From positions 52,008,806-52,072,805 of the forward strand of contig NC_134095.1 in the NCBI RefSeq assembly GCF_000715075.1: DNA of 64,000 nucleotides, read 5' to 3'. The stretch comes from Nicotiana tabacum (lineage: Eukaryota > Streptophyta > Magnoliopsida > Solanales > Solanaceae). The notes under the pieces are model-generated. The model did no database searches, was not told the DNA's origin, and saw only the letters and a list, made by a program, of their open reading frames with translations. Every line of letters starts with the position of its first letter. Position 1 is the first letter of the stretch. This document shows positions 1 to 12,806 of this stretch, piece after piece. A program made the translations under genes and the position numbers.

Positions 1-1976
1 ACATTCATCAGACCATGGGGAACTTACTGCTACCGGGTAATGCCATTTGGTTTGAAGAACGTCGGGGCAACTTACATGAGAGCAATGACTACGGTGTTTC
101 ATGATATGATACACAAGGAGATTGAGGTATATATGGATGATGTGATCATAAAATCAAAGCGTCAGGCCGACCATGTTGGGGATTTGAGGAAATTCTTCCT
201 GAGACTTCGCAGGTACAACCTCAAGCTTAACCCTACCAAGTGCGCATTTGGTGTTCCATCCGGAAAGCTGTTAGGATTCATAGTCAGCCAGTGAGGCATT
301 GAGTTGGACCCATCAAAGATCAAAGCCATCCAAGAATTGCCACCTCCGAGGAACAAGACTGAAGTGATGAGTCTGTTAGGGAGGTTGAACTACATCAGCA
401 GGTTTATTGCTCAGCTCACGACAACTTGTGAGCCTATTTTCAAACTGCTGAAGAAGGATGTTACGGTCAAGTGGACTGATGAGTGTCAAGAAGCATTTGA
501 TAAGATAAAAGGATACTTGTCAAACCCACCCGTGTTGGTTCCGCCAGAACCAGGGAGACCTTTGATTCTTTACTTGATAGTCTTGGAAAATTCATTTGGC
601 TGTGTACCGGGGCAGCATAACATCACCGGCAGAAAGGAACAGGCCATCTACTATCTTAGCAAGAAGTTCACGGCTTATGAGGTTAAGTACACTCATCTGG
701 AAAGGACATGTTGCACCCTAACTTGGGTGGCTCAGAAATTGAAACATTATTTGTCATCATACACTACTTACCTCATTTCGCGCTTGGATCCGTTGAAGTA
801 TATCTTTCAAAATCCTATGCCGACAGGAAGACTTGCGAAGTGGCAAATCTTGCTCACAGAGTTTGACATCATCTATGTGACTCGGACTGCGATGAAAGCC
901 CAAGCATTGGCCGATCATTTGGACAAAAACCCGGTCGATGAAGATTACGAGCCATTGAGAACTTATTTTCCCGATGAAGAAGTGATGCATATCGATGAAC
1001 TGGAGCAAATTGAAAAACCAGGCTGGAAACTTTTCTTTGATGGGGCTGCCAACATGAAAAGAGTCGGAATAGGAGCTGTGCTTATTTCTGAAACAGGGCA
1101 TCACTATCCTATTACGTATCAGCTTCGGTTTTATTGTACCAACAATATGGCTGAGTATGAAGCCTGTATTTTGGATGTAAGACTAGCTGCAGACATGGAT
1201 ATCCAGGAAGTCTTGGTCTTGGGAGACTCGGATCTTCTGGTACATCAAATTCAAGGAGAATGGGAAACGCGAGATTTGAAGCTCATACCGTACCGACAAT
1301 GCTTGCATGATCTTTGTAAACGGTTTCGATTAGTGGAGTTCAGGCATATTCCAAGGGTCCATAATGAGGTTGTCGATGCTTTGGCTATCCTGGCATCAAT
1401 GTTGCACCATCCGGACAAAGCTTATGTCGATCCTCTAAATATTCAAGTCCGAGATCAACATGCTTATTGTAACATGATTGAAGAAGAACTTGATGGCGAA
1501 CCATGGTTCCACGATATCAAGGAGTACATTAGAATGGGGATATATCCAGTGCAAGCCACGGGGGATCAAAAAAGAACAATTCGACGGTTGGCAAATGGAT
1601 TCTTCTTAAGTGGAGAAGTTTTGTATAAGAGAACACCAGACCTTGGATTATTAAGATGCATAGATGCTAGACAAGCTACGACTGTCATGTCCGAAGAACA
1701 TTCGGGAGTCTGCGGACCACATATGAGCGGATATGTGCTGGCAAAGAAACTTCTCCGAGCAGGCTTTTATTGGCTTACCATGAAGCGAGATTGTATCAAT
1801 TTTGTGTGCAAATGTCGTCAGTGCCAGATACACGGAGATTTGATTCATTCTCCACCATCGGAATTGCACACAATGTCGGCACCATGGCCCTTTATTGCTT
1901 GGGGCATGGATGTCATTGGACCAATTGAGCCAGCAGCATCCAACGGGCACAGGTTCATTCTGGTAGCCATTGATTA
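1..1976 (+). pseudogene. Element A pol, first part: RT (partial), RNase H, integrase N-terminus
   Basis: Frame 1 is open from base 1 except for one TGA at 292-294. The reverse transcriptase fragment has the catalytic YMDD box near 130-141 and continues through the thumb and connection. RNase H follows, with FDGAAN near 1036-1053, AEYEA near 1150, GDSDLL near 1222 and a final Asp near 1375. The integrase HHCC zinc domain is visible near 1700-1832 (His, His, then CRQC). The integrase core starts with the first catalytic Asp in WGMDVIGP near 1900. Reading stops at the insertion point 1976/1977 and resumes in the same frame at 11786. The TGA stands where the related element at 38941 has CGA, so it is probably a C-to-T nonsense change. 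Apart from that stop and the insertion, catalytic residues look intact. Confidence 0.92.
1972..1976. repeat. Target site duplication GATTA, left copy
   Basis: GATTA directly precedes TGTCACGACC, the left end of the inserted element, and is repeated exactly at 11786-11790 after the right end. It falls in the integrase codons for Asp-Tyr. Five base pairs is the usual duplication length for Ty3/gypsy elements. Confidence 0.95.
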
Positions 1977-4900
1977 TGTCACGACCCAAATCCCAAACCC
2001 GATCGTGATGGCGCCTCTCGTGAAGACAAGGCCATCCAACAAAACAAACGCATCTTTTTAACAGTTATTTAGCATTTATAAAGCTAAAACATGATTAGCA
2101 TAATCAAAAGCGCGGAAAACAACGATAACAACTGGGAACCATCCCGTCACAACCCGACATCGAGGTGTCAATAGTCATGATCTACTACAGAATTCACTAA
2201 AGAACTACAAGTCCGGAAATGGGAAACAAAGTCTGAAATTAATATGAACAACATAAAATAAGGGAGAAGATCCGGTGCCGCGGACGCTAGCGGTCACCTG
2301 GCTCAGCTACGATAACAAATCTTCAATCCTCTAGTAAGCCGCTACCGGGCAAACAATACCTGCAACTGCACGCGAGGTACAGGGAGTAAAGTGAGTACTT
2401 CCAACTCAGTGGTATTAAGAGTAAATAATAACTGAAGGCAAGAAATCCCGTAAGAGCACTCCACCATGCAATATGGGGCAACACAACCATTTGAGAAAAA
2501 CAGTAGGTCCGGGAAACTTCCTTAGAAAATATCTGCCTCAGTTTAAAATCACATTCGAAAATATCATTTTTCCAACAATTTAAGCCAGTAAATGCAGGAC
2601 AGGTAGTGCAAGTTAGCACAAAAGTCAGCCTTTCGGGCACAAGCAAGTATGTCTAATTGAACTCATAACTCGCCCTTCAGGCAATATTCTTACCGCTGGT
2701 CAGCCACTGTTACCTGACCCCTATACATTATACAGTGTCACTGTTACCACTTTCTCAAATTTATCTACTTTGAAAGTGATCAGACATTCTCAGAACAACA
2801 AATAAATATCTCAAGAAATGACATATACAACAAATAGTGCACAAATGTACGAATGCAATGCAATGCATATGACGGTACACTCTGGTACCCACTGCGGCGT
2901 GCATTCCGATCCATTTAACGTCGACGGCGCTCACTGGGGGTGTGTACAGACTCCGGAAGGGCTCCGACAGCCCAAGCGCAATGTTACTGCGGCATGCAGT
3001 CCGATCCAATATATACACTGTTGCGGCGCGCAACCCGATCCATGCTCATCTCAGTATAAATACTGTTGCGGCGCGCAGCCCGATCCATGCATAGTTCAAA
3101 AATCATTATGAGCCCCATGGGCATTTATAAAATAGTAGTCCTCAGCCCGAAATAACACTTAAAATATCATTTGAGTTTTCAAAACTTAGAAATATGGCTG
3201 AGTTTGCAAAACAGTATTTAAAACCTTGGTCTGAGACCGTATAATATGCAAATTATGCTAAAACAGTAATATCAATCCCCGAAGGATTCTACAAGTTGGA
3301 ACAAGGCCCCAAACGTGGCAATCAGCCCAAATTATGATGATAACAAGTAATTTCAATCAAATACGCAGTAAAATCAACAACCGGGACGGACCAAGTCACA
3401 ATCCCCAACGGTGCTCTACCCCACGCTCATATCCGGCGTGCAAGTCACCTCAATACAGCACTATGATGTGCAAATCCGGGGTTTCAAACCCTCAGGATAT
3501 CATTTACAAGTATTATTCACCTCGAACTGGTGAAATCTCTAGTCCGCGACGCCTTTGCCCCTCGAACCGACCTCCACGCGCGGCGAATCTAACCAAAAAC
3601 ATAGCGAATACATCACAATATGCTAAGGGGACAATACCCAATCGAAAACAATCGAGAAATAGCAAAAATCTCGAAACTAGCAAAACCTGAGCCCCGTGCC
3701 CGCTTCTCGCCACGAGTTCACACATACCAAGAATGTAAAAATCGGAGTTCAAATGACCCCTCAAATCCTCAATTTAGAATCTCAAAACTCAAGCCCTAGT
3801 TATCCCAAATTCCATCTCAAATCACTTATTAAATGATGAATTCAATGGTATATTCATGTACTCTAACCAAATCTGAGTTAGAATCACTTACCCCGATGAA
3901 TTTCTTGAAAAACCTTCGAAATATCGCCAAAATCCGAGCTCTATAGGTCAAAATATCAAACAAAACCCAAAATCTCGTATTTATAGAGTACACCTCGGAT
4001 TCCAACAGTGCTGACTGCACAAAAATGACCGCGGTCCGCGCCCAGGGATTGATGACCGCACAAAAATGGTCGCGGCCGCGCAGCAATTTGACTGCAGTGA
4101 CAGGCTTCACTATTTAGACCGTAACTTTCTCTAAAAATGTCCGAATGCCTATTAAAATATGTTTCTGAAAACTAGATTCAAAGCTCTACAAGTTTCGTTA
4201 TTGAATCACCTCAAAATTCCTTGTAGATCAAAAGATATGAACCTCCGAAGTAGGACCAGTGACCTGCAGATTTTTCCCATGCGCGGCAGCGCGGTCCGCG
4301 CCGCCACTGCTTCCCTCTCCATTTTTCTAGGTTCCGGGGTGTCCGTACTCGCTCAAAACTCACCCGAAACACACCCAAGGCCCCCGGGACCTCAACCAAA
4401 AGCACCAACAAGTCTGAAAACACATCACATACTTAGTCGAGGCCTCAAATCACATCACATATCATCAAAATCACCAATTATGCATGGATTCAAGCCTAAG
4501 AACTTATTTAATTTTAAAAGTTCACAACCGATGCCGAAACACATGAAAACTAGTCTGAATGACCTCAAATTTTGCATACAAGTCCAAAATGACATAACGA
4601 AGCTATAGAAACTCTCGGAATTCCATTCCGACCCTCGGATCAAAATCTCTCATACCAACTGGATTTCGCCAAAATCCTAACTTCGCCAAAATAGGCTAAC
4701 TTCTACACCGAACCTCCAAAATCACTTCCGATCACGCTTCTAAATCACAAATCATCTCCCGGAGCTAACCGAACCATCAGAATTCACCTCTGAGCACTCT
4801 AACTCATAAGTCAGTGTCCGGTTGGCTTTTCCAACTTAAGGCTTCTTGAAAGAGACTAAGTTTCTCATTTCTTATTAAAACCACTTCAAATCAACTCGAT

Positions 4901-4989
4901 TACAATATATATGGATAATGAAGCATAAGGAAGCTGAAAATGGGGAAAACAGAGTAGTAATTCATGAGACGACGGGTCGGGTCGTCACA
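1977..4989 (-). repeat. 3' LTR of element E
   Basis: Begins TGTCACGACC and ends GGTCGTCACA in plus orientation. It is nearly identical along its length to 8758-11785, with scattered substitutions and small indels. Around 2990-3090 it carries an extra tandem copy of a short unit of the form GCGGCGYGCARYCCGATCC, seen four times here and fewer times in the other LTR. GC-rich dyad islands lie near 4018-4085 and 4280-4310 in otherwise AT-rich sequence. The open frames inside (for example 3334-3690) are not conserved in a coding manner. Confidence 0.92.
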
Positions 4990-4999
4990 TTCTCCCCAA
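4990..4999 (-). other. Polypurine tract of element E
   Basis: Reads TTGGGGAGAA on the minus strand directly before the 3' LTR start TGTGACGACC. This is the position of the plus-strand DNA primer in an LTR element. Confidence 0.75.
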
Positions 5000-7900
5000 C
5001 TTAAACAAACGCTCGTCCTCGAGCGTACCCAGAGTTGCCCTAGAAGCCAACCAAAAGCTGAGTAACCTTACTAAGCATATACCCGGGGGTGATCCCACGT
5101 CACTATATCTCATATAGTTCCGATAACACATTTAAATCGAAATACCCAATCCAGTCTAGCCCATAAATCATAGAACTACCTTTCTACTTCTGAAACCACC
5201 GATATGATCAAAACATCACACCTTTACCTTGAATAGTCTCGAACCAGCTGTGATAAACCATACCTGCACCCTCGGGTGAAATCATATGTTCTACCGTGTA
5301 ATCCAAGCACTCGAAACGATGACTTCTATTCACAGTAGTTGCCCACAACAACCAAATACCAATAGAAAATCCTTTATTAGCTAAAGTCTTATTCCAACAC
5401 TTTCATATACTGCCAACGATAAATGAGACACGCATCAAACCATAACCATCTCTCAGATCAACCACTTATGAAACCACTTCCCTTTTGACTAATACCACAA
5501 CAGATTTTCGAGTTGACCTCAATATTATCCTTCTAACAAGCCAAAATCAAATCTATTCGTGTTCATCAATGACCCCAACGATCACCTCGAATCCAACACA
5601 CCTCTCTGGTAATATGACACCTCAATACAGGCCTAAGCCTCAACTTGCGTAATACGCGCACCCATAAGAAACAATCCGAATATACTCAAAGCATGAAAAT
5701 GACTCAACTGAGAGAGTTGTACCTCAAACTCACTAGTACTGCCACAACACAAGGCTGAGACCCTGTCTCACATCATAGAAATAGGACACACAGATTTGAC
5801 CCGCACAAAGCTTTGCTGCAACGCGCAATCCTATCTATGTACTACTCCACATGAAACGCCTCAAGTGACTAGGCTTGAAATCGACAACCACGATCAATTG
5901 ATGTCCGGAGCCAGAGCAATTCATTACACCCACGGTGAATCAAATAACACATACCCCGCAAACCTGATAGAACATAATCCAACTCACCTCGCCACTCAAC
6001 CCGTGGCATTTCCGGCATAGCCCATGGCACAATAGTTCACAAATTTCCCGATGCTAAGACAACCAGTCTAAATTCTGACATCACGTACAAAATCTAACAT
6101 ACCAACAAGTAAAGATCCAGCCTTAAAAGTGCCGCAATACTATTGAAGTGCCATCAACTTAATCACATTGCTCTTTTTTTGAAACATGTACCCTCTACAA
6201 ATCACTATGATTAGAAATACAATTTCCTCAATCATCTGAAGATCATTCACCCCAAAGTTGCCCGTACCACCTAAGAATGTTATGAATTTCCATTTAGAAC
6301 TGAAACATAACCTTACACATGCAATTCTCAATCCTTCACAACATATCGCATATACCATATCATCCTAAGGTAATATGAGGACTTCACCTCCCTTCCGAAC
6401 CAGGAACGTTTATGCACTCAACTAGTCAAGAACTTCCATTGATCCCATCTAGAAGAAAAATCACTACACATCACATGTCTCTCATATCCATAGAAAATGC
6501 ACCTCTTCAACCACGGTAGAAACCATCAAGAACTCTCCGATTTTCCCTTTGCACAAATCAGACCTGCCAGGACTGAATCCTTCTAACTCGACCAAGCTAA
6601 GCAAGCCATCGAAACCCAAGAGCATCGCTGCAAAAATACTTGTAAGGGCTCATTACCTCGAACACATACGAAGAATTAATCATATCCTTACCATACTGAT
6701 TCGGTCTACTATCAAGCTATTTCATCTATCTAATTTCCCTTCTAATCCATCATTGACTTGATATTCCCTCTTGTTATAGAACCTCAGTTCCTCAACCCAA
6801 GCTCACTACACGAGACCCGAGAACAAGACCACACTGTCTAAGACCCATAAGCCACTGAATCTTCTATCAATTATTCCTAGAAACACCACATTCCAAAATA
6901 CTATACTATGAAGAACTTCCTGAGAATCTAAGTGTGTTACCCTTACTTTCCAGATAATGATACATAGGATCCCATAATTAACATAAAAATACCACAAGGC
7001 TTGACCTTTTCTAGTGAAAACACAGTCTTCGACCACATACACAACCTTAAGACACCTTATTGTTACATGTAGAATCTTGAACATAATAAAACCATTCTCG
7101 AGAGTCATTTACTTCTTATTCAAACTGTAATTTACCTGATCCAATGAACAAAACCACCCGTGCCTCATTAGCACTCTGACACCGCAGGGTATGACCTCAT
7201 TCCAATACAACCAAACATCTTCTTGCTCCATGCACCGAGCATTCTCTACCAACCGCAACTCTAAACATTCCGTGATTCTCATACCCCATGAAACATAATA
7301 TAACCTTTATCAAAATTTTCTTTTACTCTAGCCATTCTCGGCCCAATTTCCACAACCAGAACTGATTCACCAGCATGCATCAAATCGGAACTAACATAGT
7401 ACATAACCGTACAATCCGCTAACCAATAGCAAGCTCCCCAACTTGGCTCGAAGCCATATATCACAACACACTATACTCATAACACATATACTCCATTGCT
7501 GTCATAATACCGTAGTGAGATTAAACTCACTCTTTCATAAGCTTGTAGAAACACAAATCATCTGGAATTTTAACTCTTCTGCATTTTCTGGCATTCACTC
7601 ACATAACAGTCAAGCCTACTCTCTAGGCGACCAAACTTTTACTAAGTCCCAAATATTTCAAAAAATTTGGCAGAGTTTCCTTTGTAATTGGGCATATCCA
7701 ACTGCCAGAGAATCACCAAAACCATCCTAACAACACGTCCACAACTTGACAAAGCATCACAATGTATATCAACAACACTAATCCCAATATTACATGTATT
7801 ATACCATCAAAATTGATACATGGACATGTGTTGCACCTATTTGAATCATAACACATAGAAATACCTTTCAATCCTCCATTATTGGGCTATTCAACCGAGT

Positions 7901-8741
7901 AAGAACATATTCTTTCTTTAATGTTTTCGACTTTCAAGGTGGTCTCCTCGACTCATAGATTTCGTCATAATACATTTACATAAGCGATCTCAGCTCCCAG
8001 ACTTATCTAACTAGTATGACAAATAGATTCTCCTCATAAGCCAATTACCCACTAGCTTTACCTTTAGTTAATATTTTTGTATACCTTCCACTGCCATACA
8101 CATTACACAATCACTTAATATTCCTAAGTCTAAACTCATACCGTAACATGAAATTTTACTCCACTCTAACAAAGAGACATGAAAAAATCTTCACGCGCCC
8201 ATAACTTGGGACTACACATCCGATCACAATGGAAATCATACACTCCACAGTTCATCAATCATCCAGTAGACCTTGCTCGTCACTTCCAAGCTATATAGAT
8301 AGATCTCGCAATACTATCATACTCCTCAGGTAACTATCCAGCCATCATTCCCACTAATATGGACAATGTTGAACATATAAGTTCATAACACTAGCTCGCA
8401 CAATCAGCACCTTGGTGCTCAAGCCATAAGCAAAGATCCGGCCTCAAGTCCTCCAGACTGGCCCAACATCAAACTCAAAGCGAACACGTCTCGCCCCTCA
8501 ATCAGGGAATCACAAGCCATCAAGGCTCATCTGATACTGAGCGCTCGTTTGCGCATGCAAACACGTGGAAGGAATTTCAAGAATTACTTTTCAAGCTGAA
8601 TCAAGAACGCACTATAATAATTCAAGAATGTGAAGTTTTCCTAAAGGTTCTGCAGCCTCTCAAGGATAAATACAGACGTCTCCGTACCGATCCGCGAGAC
8701 ACTACTAAACCTGCTCATGACTCGTGAGACCTAGTAACCTA

Positions 8742-8755
8742 GGCTCTGATACCAA
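8742..8755 (-). other. Primer binding site of element E (tRNA-Met type)
   Basis: Minus strand TTGGTATCAGAGCC starts two bases after the 5' LTR end. TGGTATCAGAGC is the classic plant initiator-tRNA-Met primer site of many LTR retrotransposons. This fixes the element as minus-strand. Confidence 0.9.
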
Positions 8756-8757
8756 CT

Positions 8758-11700
8758 TGTCACGACCCAAATCCCAAACCCGATCGTGATTGCGCCTCTC
8801 GTAAAGACAAGGCCAGCCAACAAAACAAACGCTTCTTTTTAATAGTTATTTAACATTTATAAAGCTAAAACATGATTAGCATAATCAAAAGCACGGAAAA
8901 CAACAATAACAACTGGGAACCATCCCGTCACAGCCCGACATCGGGGTGTCACTAGTCATGAGCTACTACAAAATTCACTAAAGAACTACAAGTCCGGAAA
9001 TGGGAAACAAAGTCCGAAATTAATATGAACAACATAAAATAAGGGAGAAGATCCGGTGTCGCGGACGCTAGTGGTCACCTGGCTCAGCTACGATAACAAA
9101 TCTTCAATCCGCTAATAAGCCGCTACCGGGCAAACAATACCTGCAACTGCACACGAGGTACAGGGAGTAAAGTGAGTACTTCCAACTCAGTGGTAATAAG
9201 AGTAAATAATAACTGAAGGCAAGAAATCCTGTAAGAGCACTCCACCATGCAATATGGGGCAACACAACTATTTTAGAAAAACAATAGGTCCGGGAAACTT
9301 CCTTAGAAAATATCTGCCTCAGTTTAAAATCACATTCAAAAATATCATTTTTCCAACAATTTAAGCCAGTAAATGCAGGACAGGTAGTGCAAGTTAGCAC
9401 AAAAGTCAGCTTCTCGGGCACAAGCAAGTATGTCTAATTGAACTCATAACTCGCCCTTCAGGCAATATTCTTACCGCTGGACAACCACTGTTACCTGACC
9501 CCTATACATTATACAGTGTCACTGTTACCACTCTCTTAAATTTATCCACTTTGAAAGTGATCAGACAATCTCAGAACAACAAATAAATATCTCAAGAAAT
9601 GACATAAACAACAAATAGTGCACAAATGTATGAATGCAATGCAATGCATATGATGGTACACTCTGGTACCCACTGCGGCGTGCAGTCCGATCCATTTAAC
9701 GTCGACGGCGCTCACTGGGGTGTGTACAGACTCCGGAGGGGCTCCTACAGTCCAGGCGCAATGTTACTGTGGCGTGCAGTCTGATCCAATATATATACAC
9801 TGTTGCAGCGCGCAGCCCGATCCATGCACAGTTCAAAAATCATTATGAGCCCCATGGGCATTTATAAAACAGTAGTCCTCAGCCCGAGATAACACTTAAA
9901 ATATCATTTGAGTTTTTAAAACTTAGAAATATGGCTGAGTTTGCAAAACAGTATTCAAAACCTTGGTCTGAGACCGTATAATATGCAAATTATGCTAAAA
10001 CAGTAATATCAATCCCCGAAGGATTCTACAAGTTGGCACAAGGCCCCAAACATGGCAATCAGCCCAAATTATGATGATAACAAGTAATTTCAGTCAAATA
10101 CGCAGTAAAATCAACAACCGGGATGGACCAAGTCACAATCCCCAACGGTGCTCTACCCCACGCTCATATTCGGCGTGCAAGTCACCTCAATACAGCACTA
10201 TGATGTGCAAATCCGGGGTTTCAAACCCTCAAGATATCATTTACAAGTATTACTCACCTCGAACCGGTGAGATCTCTAGCCCGCGATGCCTTTGCACCTC
10301 ATCCCGGCCTCCGCGCGTCGTATCTAACCAAAAACAGAGCGAATATATCACACTATGCTAAGGGAACAAAGTCCAAGCGAAAACAATCAAATTCGGGCAC
10401 AAATTCCGAAATTACTAAAACCCGAGCCCCGGGCCCACTTCTCGAAATTCAGAAATTTTTACATATTTAGATTCCTCATCTTTCCACGAGTTCATACATA
10501 CCAAGAATGTAAAAATCGGAGTTCAAATTACTCATCAAATCCTCAATTTAGAATCTCAAAACTCAAGCCGTAGTTCTTCCCAAATTCCATCTCAAATCAC
10601 TTATTAAATGATGAATTCAATGGTATATTCATGTACTCTAACCAAATCTGAGTTTGAATCACTTACCCCGATAAATTTCTTGAAAAACCTTCGAAAAATC
10701 ACCAAAATCCGAGCTCTATAGGTCAAAATATCACATAAAACCCAAAATCTAGTATTTATAGAGTACCCCTCGGATTCCGACAGTGCTGACCGCACAAAAA
10801 TGACCGCGGTCCGCGCCCAGAGAGTGTTGACCGCACAAAAATGGTCGCGGCCGCGCAGCAATTTAACTGCAGTGACAGGCTTCACTATTTAGGCCGTAAC
10901 TTTCTCAACAAATGTCCAAATGCCTATTATAATATGTTTCTGAAAACTAGATTCAAAGATCTACAACTTTCGTTTTTGAATAACCTCAAAATTCCTTGTA
11001 GATAAAAAGATATGAACCTCCGACGTAGGACCAGTGACCTACAGATTCTTCCCCTGCGCGGCCGCGCGCCCAGCGCGACAAGGAGCGCGGTCCGCGCCGC
11101 CACTGCTGCCCTCTCCATTTTTCTAAGTTCCGGGGTATCTGTACTCGCTCAAAACTCACCCGAAACACACCCGAGGCCCCCGGGACCTCAACCAAAAGCA
11201 CCAACAAGTCTGAAAACACATCACGGACTTAGTCGAGGCCTCAAATCACATCACATATGATCAAAATCACCAATTATGCATGGATTCAAGCCTAAGAACT
11301 TATTTAATTTTAAAAGTTCACAACCGATGCCGAAACACATGAAAACTAGTCCGAATGACCTCAAATTTTGCAGACAAGTCCAAAATGACATAACAAAGCT
11401 ACAGAAACTCTCAGAATTCCATTCCGACCCTCGGATCAAAATCTCGCATACCAACTGGATTTCGCCAAAATCCTAACTTCGTCAAAATAGGCTAACTTCT
11501 ACACCGAACCTCCAAAATCACTTCCGATCACGCTCCTAAATCACAAATCATCTCCCGGAGCTAACCGAACCATTGGAATTCACCTCCGAGCACTCTAACT
11601 CATAAGTCAGCGTCCGATTGACTTTTCCAACTTAAGGCTTCTTGAAAGAGACTAAGTGTCTCATTTCTTATTAAAACCACTTCAAATCAACTCGATTACA

Positions 11701-11785
11701 TAAGATATGGATAATGAAGCATAAGGAAGCTGAAAATGGGGAAAACGGAGTAGTAATTCATGAGACGACGGGTCGGGTCGTCACA
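8758..11785 (-). repeat. 5' LTR of element E
   Basis: About 3.03 kb, bounded by TG and CA, next to the primer binding site. Matches 1977-4989. It contains a stretch near 10445-10485 that the other LTR lacks, and a longer GC-rich island at 11053-11103. The right end is followed by GATTA, the target duplication. Confidence 0.92.
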
Positions 11786-11790
11786 GATTA
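11786..11790. repeat. Target site duplication GATTA, right copy
   Basis: Exact partner of 1972-1976. The integrase reading frame of element A continues from this copy without a shift. Confidence 0.95.
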
Positions 11791-12565
11791 TTTCACCAAG
11801 TGGGTTGAGGCCAAAACTTTCAAATCGGTGACCAAGAAAGTAGTGGTCGATTTTGTTCACTCAAACATCATCTGTCGATTCGGAATCCCAAAGGTGATCA
11901 TCACAGATAATGGTGCTAATCTTAACAGTAACTTGATGGAAGAGGTATGTCAACAGTTTAAGATTACACATCGCAATTCTACCCCATATCGTCCCAAGGC
12001 GAATGGAGCAGTCGAGGCAGCCAACAAAAACATAAAGAAGATACTTCGGAAAATGGTAGAAGGTTCGAGGCAATGGCACGAAAAATTACCATTTGCGTTG
12101 TTGGGATATCACACTATTGTTCGTACTTTGGTAGGTGCAACTCCTTATTTGTTGGTATATGGCACTGAAGCAGTAATACCTGCAGAAGTTGAAATCCCTT
12201 CCCTTCGAATTGTCGTTGAGGCTAAGATTGATGATGATGAGTGGGTCAAAACCCGTTTGGAGCAGTTGAACTTGATTGATGAAAAAAGATTGGCAGCAGT
12301 ATGTCATGGCCAGTTATATCAAAAGAGAATGGTAAGAGCATACAACAAAAAGGTGCATCCTCGAAAGTTTGAAGTGGGTCAGCAAGTGCTGAAACGTATC
12401 CTTCCACATCAGGTTGAAGCAAAAGGCAAGTTCGCCCCGAATTGGCAAGGGCCATTTATTATAACCAGAGTATTGTCCAATGGTGCTCTATGTTTAACAG
12501 ATATTGAAGGAAAATGCATAGACATGGCCATCAATTCTGATACGGTCAAGAGATATTATGTATGA
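11786..12565 (+). pseudogene. Element A pol, second part: integrase core and C-terminus
   Basis: Continues the integrase interrupted at 1976. It starts DYFTKWVEA, has the second catalytic Asp in IITDNG near 11900 and the catalytic Glu in NGAVEAANK near 12005-12030, so the DDE triad is complete across the two parts. The C-terminal DNA-binding part contains PNWQGPFII, typical of gypsy integrases. It ends KRYYV and TGA at 12563-12565, the same terminus as element B at 41400. No stop or frameshift is seen within this part. A continuous open frame starting at 11714 is an accident of element E's LTR joining this exon-like piece. Confidence 0.92.
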
Positions 12566-12720
12566 TTTCTTTGTTATAATTGTTGATTGTTTGTACCGGG
12601 CATTGTTTTGAAGATTGAAATGATGAAGGCAATTCGTTCTGCTATCTAAACACTTTACCTTTTGTTCCCCCTTTTGATCTTTATTTATTTCTTTCATACC
12701 CCTCTTTTGGAATCAATAAC

Positions 12721-12781
12721 GAAAAAGAGAGAAAATAAAGAAAAAGAGAAAAGAGAAAAGAAAAGAAGTGAAAAGAGAAAG
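12721..12781 (+). repeat. Purine-only low-complexity tract
   Basis: About 60 bases made almost only of G and A, of the form GAAAAAGAGAGAAAAT, 155 bases past the pol stop. It resembles an internal polypurine tract, but it is long and simple, and elements B and C lack it at this position. Confidence 0.7.
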
Positions 12782-12806
12782 TATAACAACAAGGAAATTC
12801 AGGTGT

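Larger units (their letters stand above)
4990..8757 (-). other. Internal region of element E, no coding capacity seen
   Basis: About 3.8 kb with only short, unrelated open frames on either strand (longest about 100 codons, none with a recognisable motif). From about 5317 to the primer site it aligns with 19692-23551 of element D, with similar short phrases in the same order, so it is a shared ancestral interior rather than random sequence. Near 5980-6000 it lacks several hundred bases that D has; the missing part includes D's RT relic. I can identify no RNA gene or promoter here. Confidence 0.7.
1977..11785 (-). mobile_element. Element E: complete non-autonomous Ty3/gypsy-type LTR retrotransposon nested in element A
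   Basis: A 9.8 kb insertion is bounded by TG...CA ends and a perfect GATTA duplication. Direct repeats of about 3.0 kb (1977-4989 and 8758-11785) are its LTRs. Orientation is minus: beside the right-hand repeat, read on the minus strand, is TTGGTATCAGAGCC, the tRNA-Met-type primer binding site, and beside the left-hand repeat is a TTGGGGAGAA polypurine tract. The interior is about 3.8 kb with no recognisable gag or pol, so it must have been mobilised in trans, like LARD-type elements. The relative at 19692-26363 keeps a short relic resembling the chromovirus RT N-terminus, which suggests derivation from a Del/Tekay-like chromovirus; that lineage call is inference. Confidence 0.9.

Noticed and set aside
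8742..8755. tRNA-Met gene fragment
   Set aside because: Only the 3'-end complement is present, beside an LTR. It is a primer binding site.
11714..11785. Upstream extension of the integrase frame with a Met at 11714
   Set aside because: These codons are the end of element E's LTR. The element A integrase resumes at 11786.
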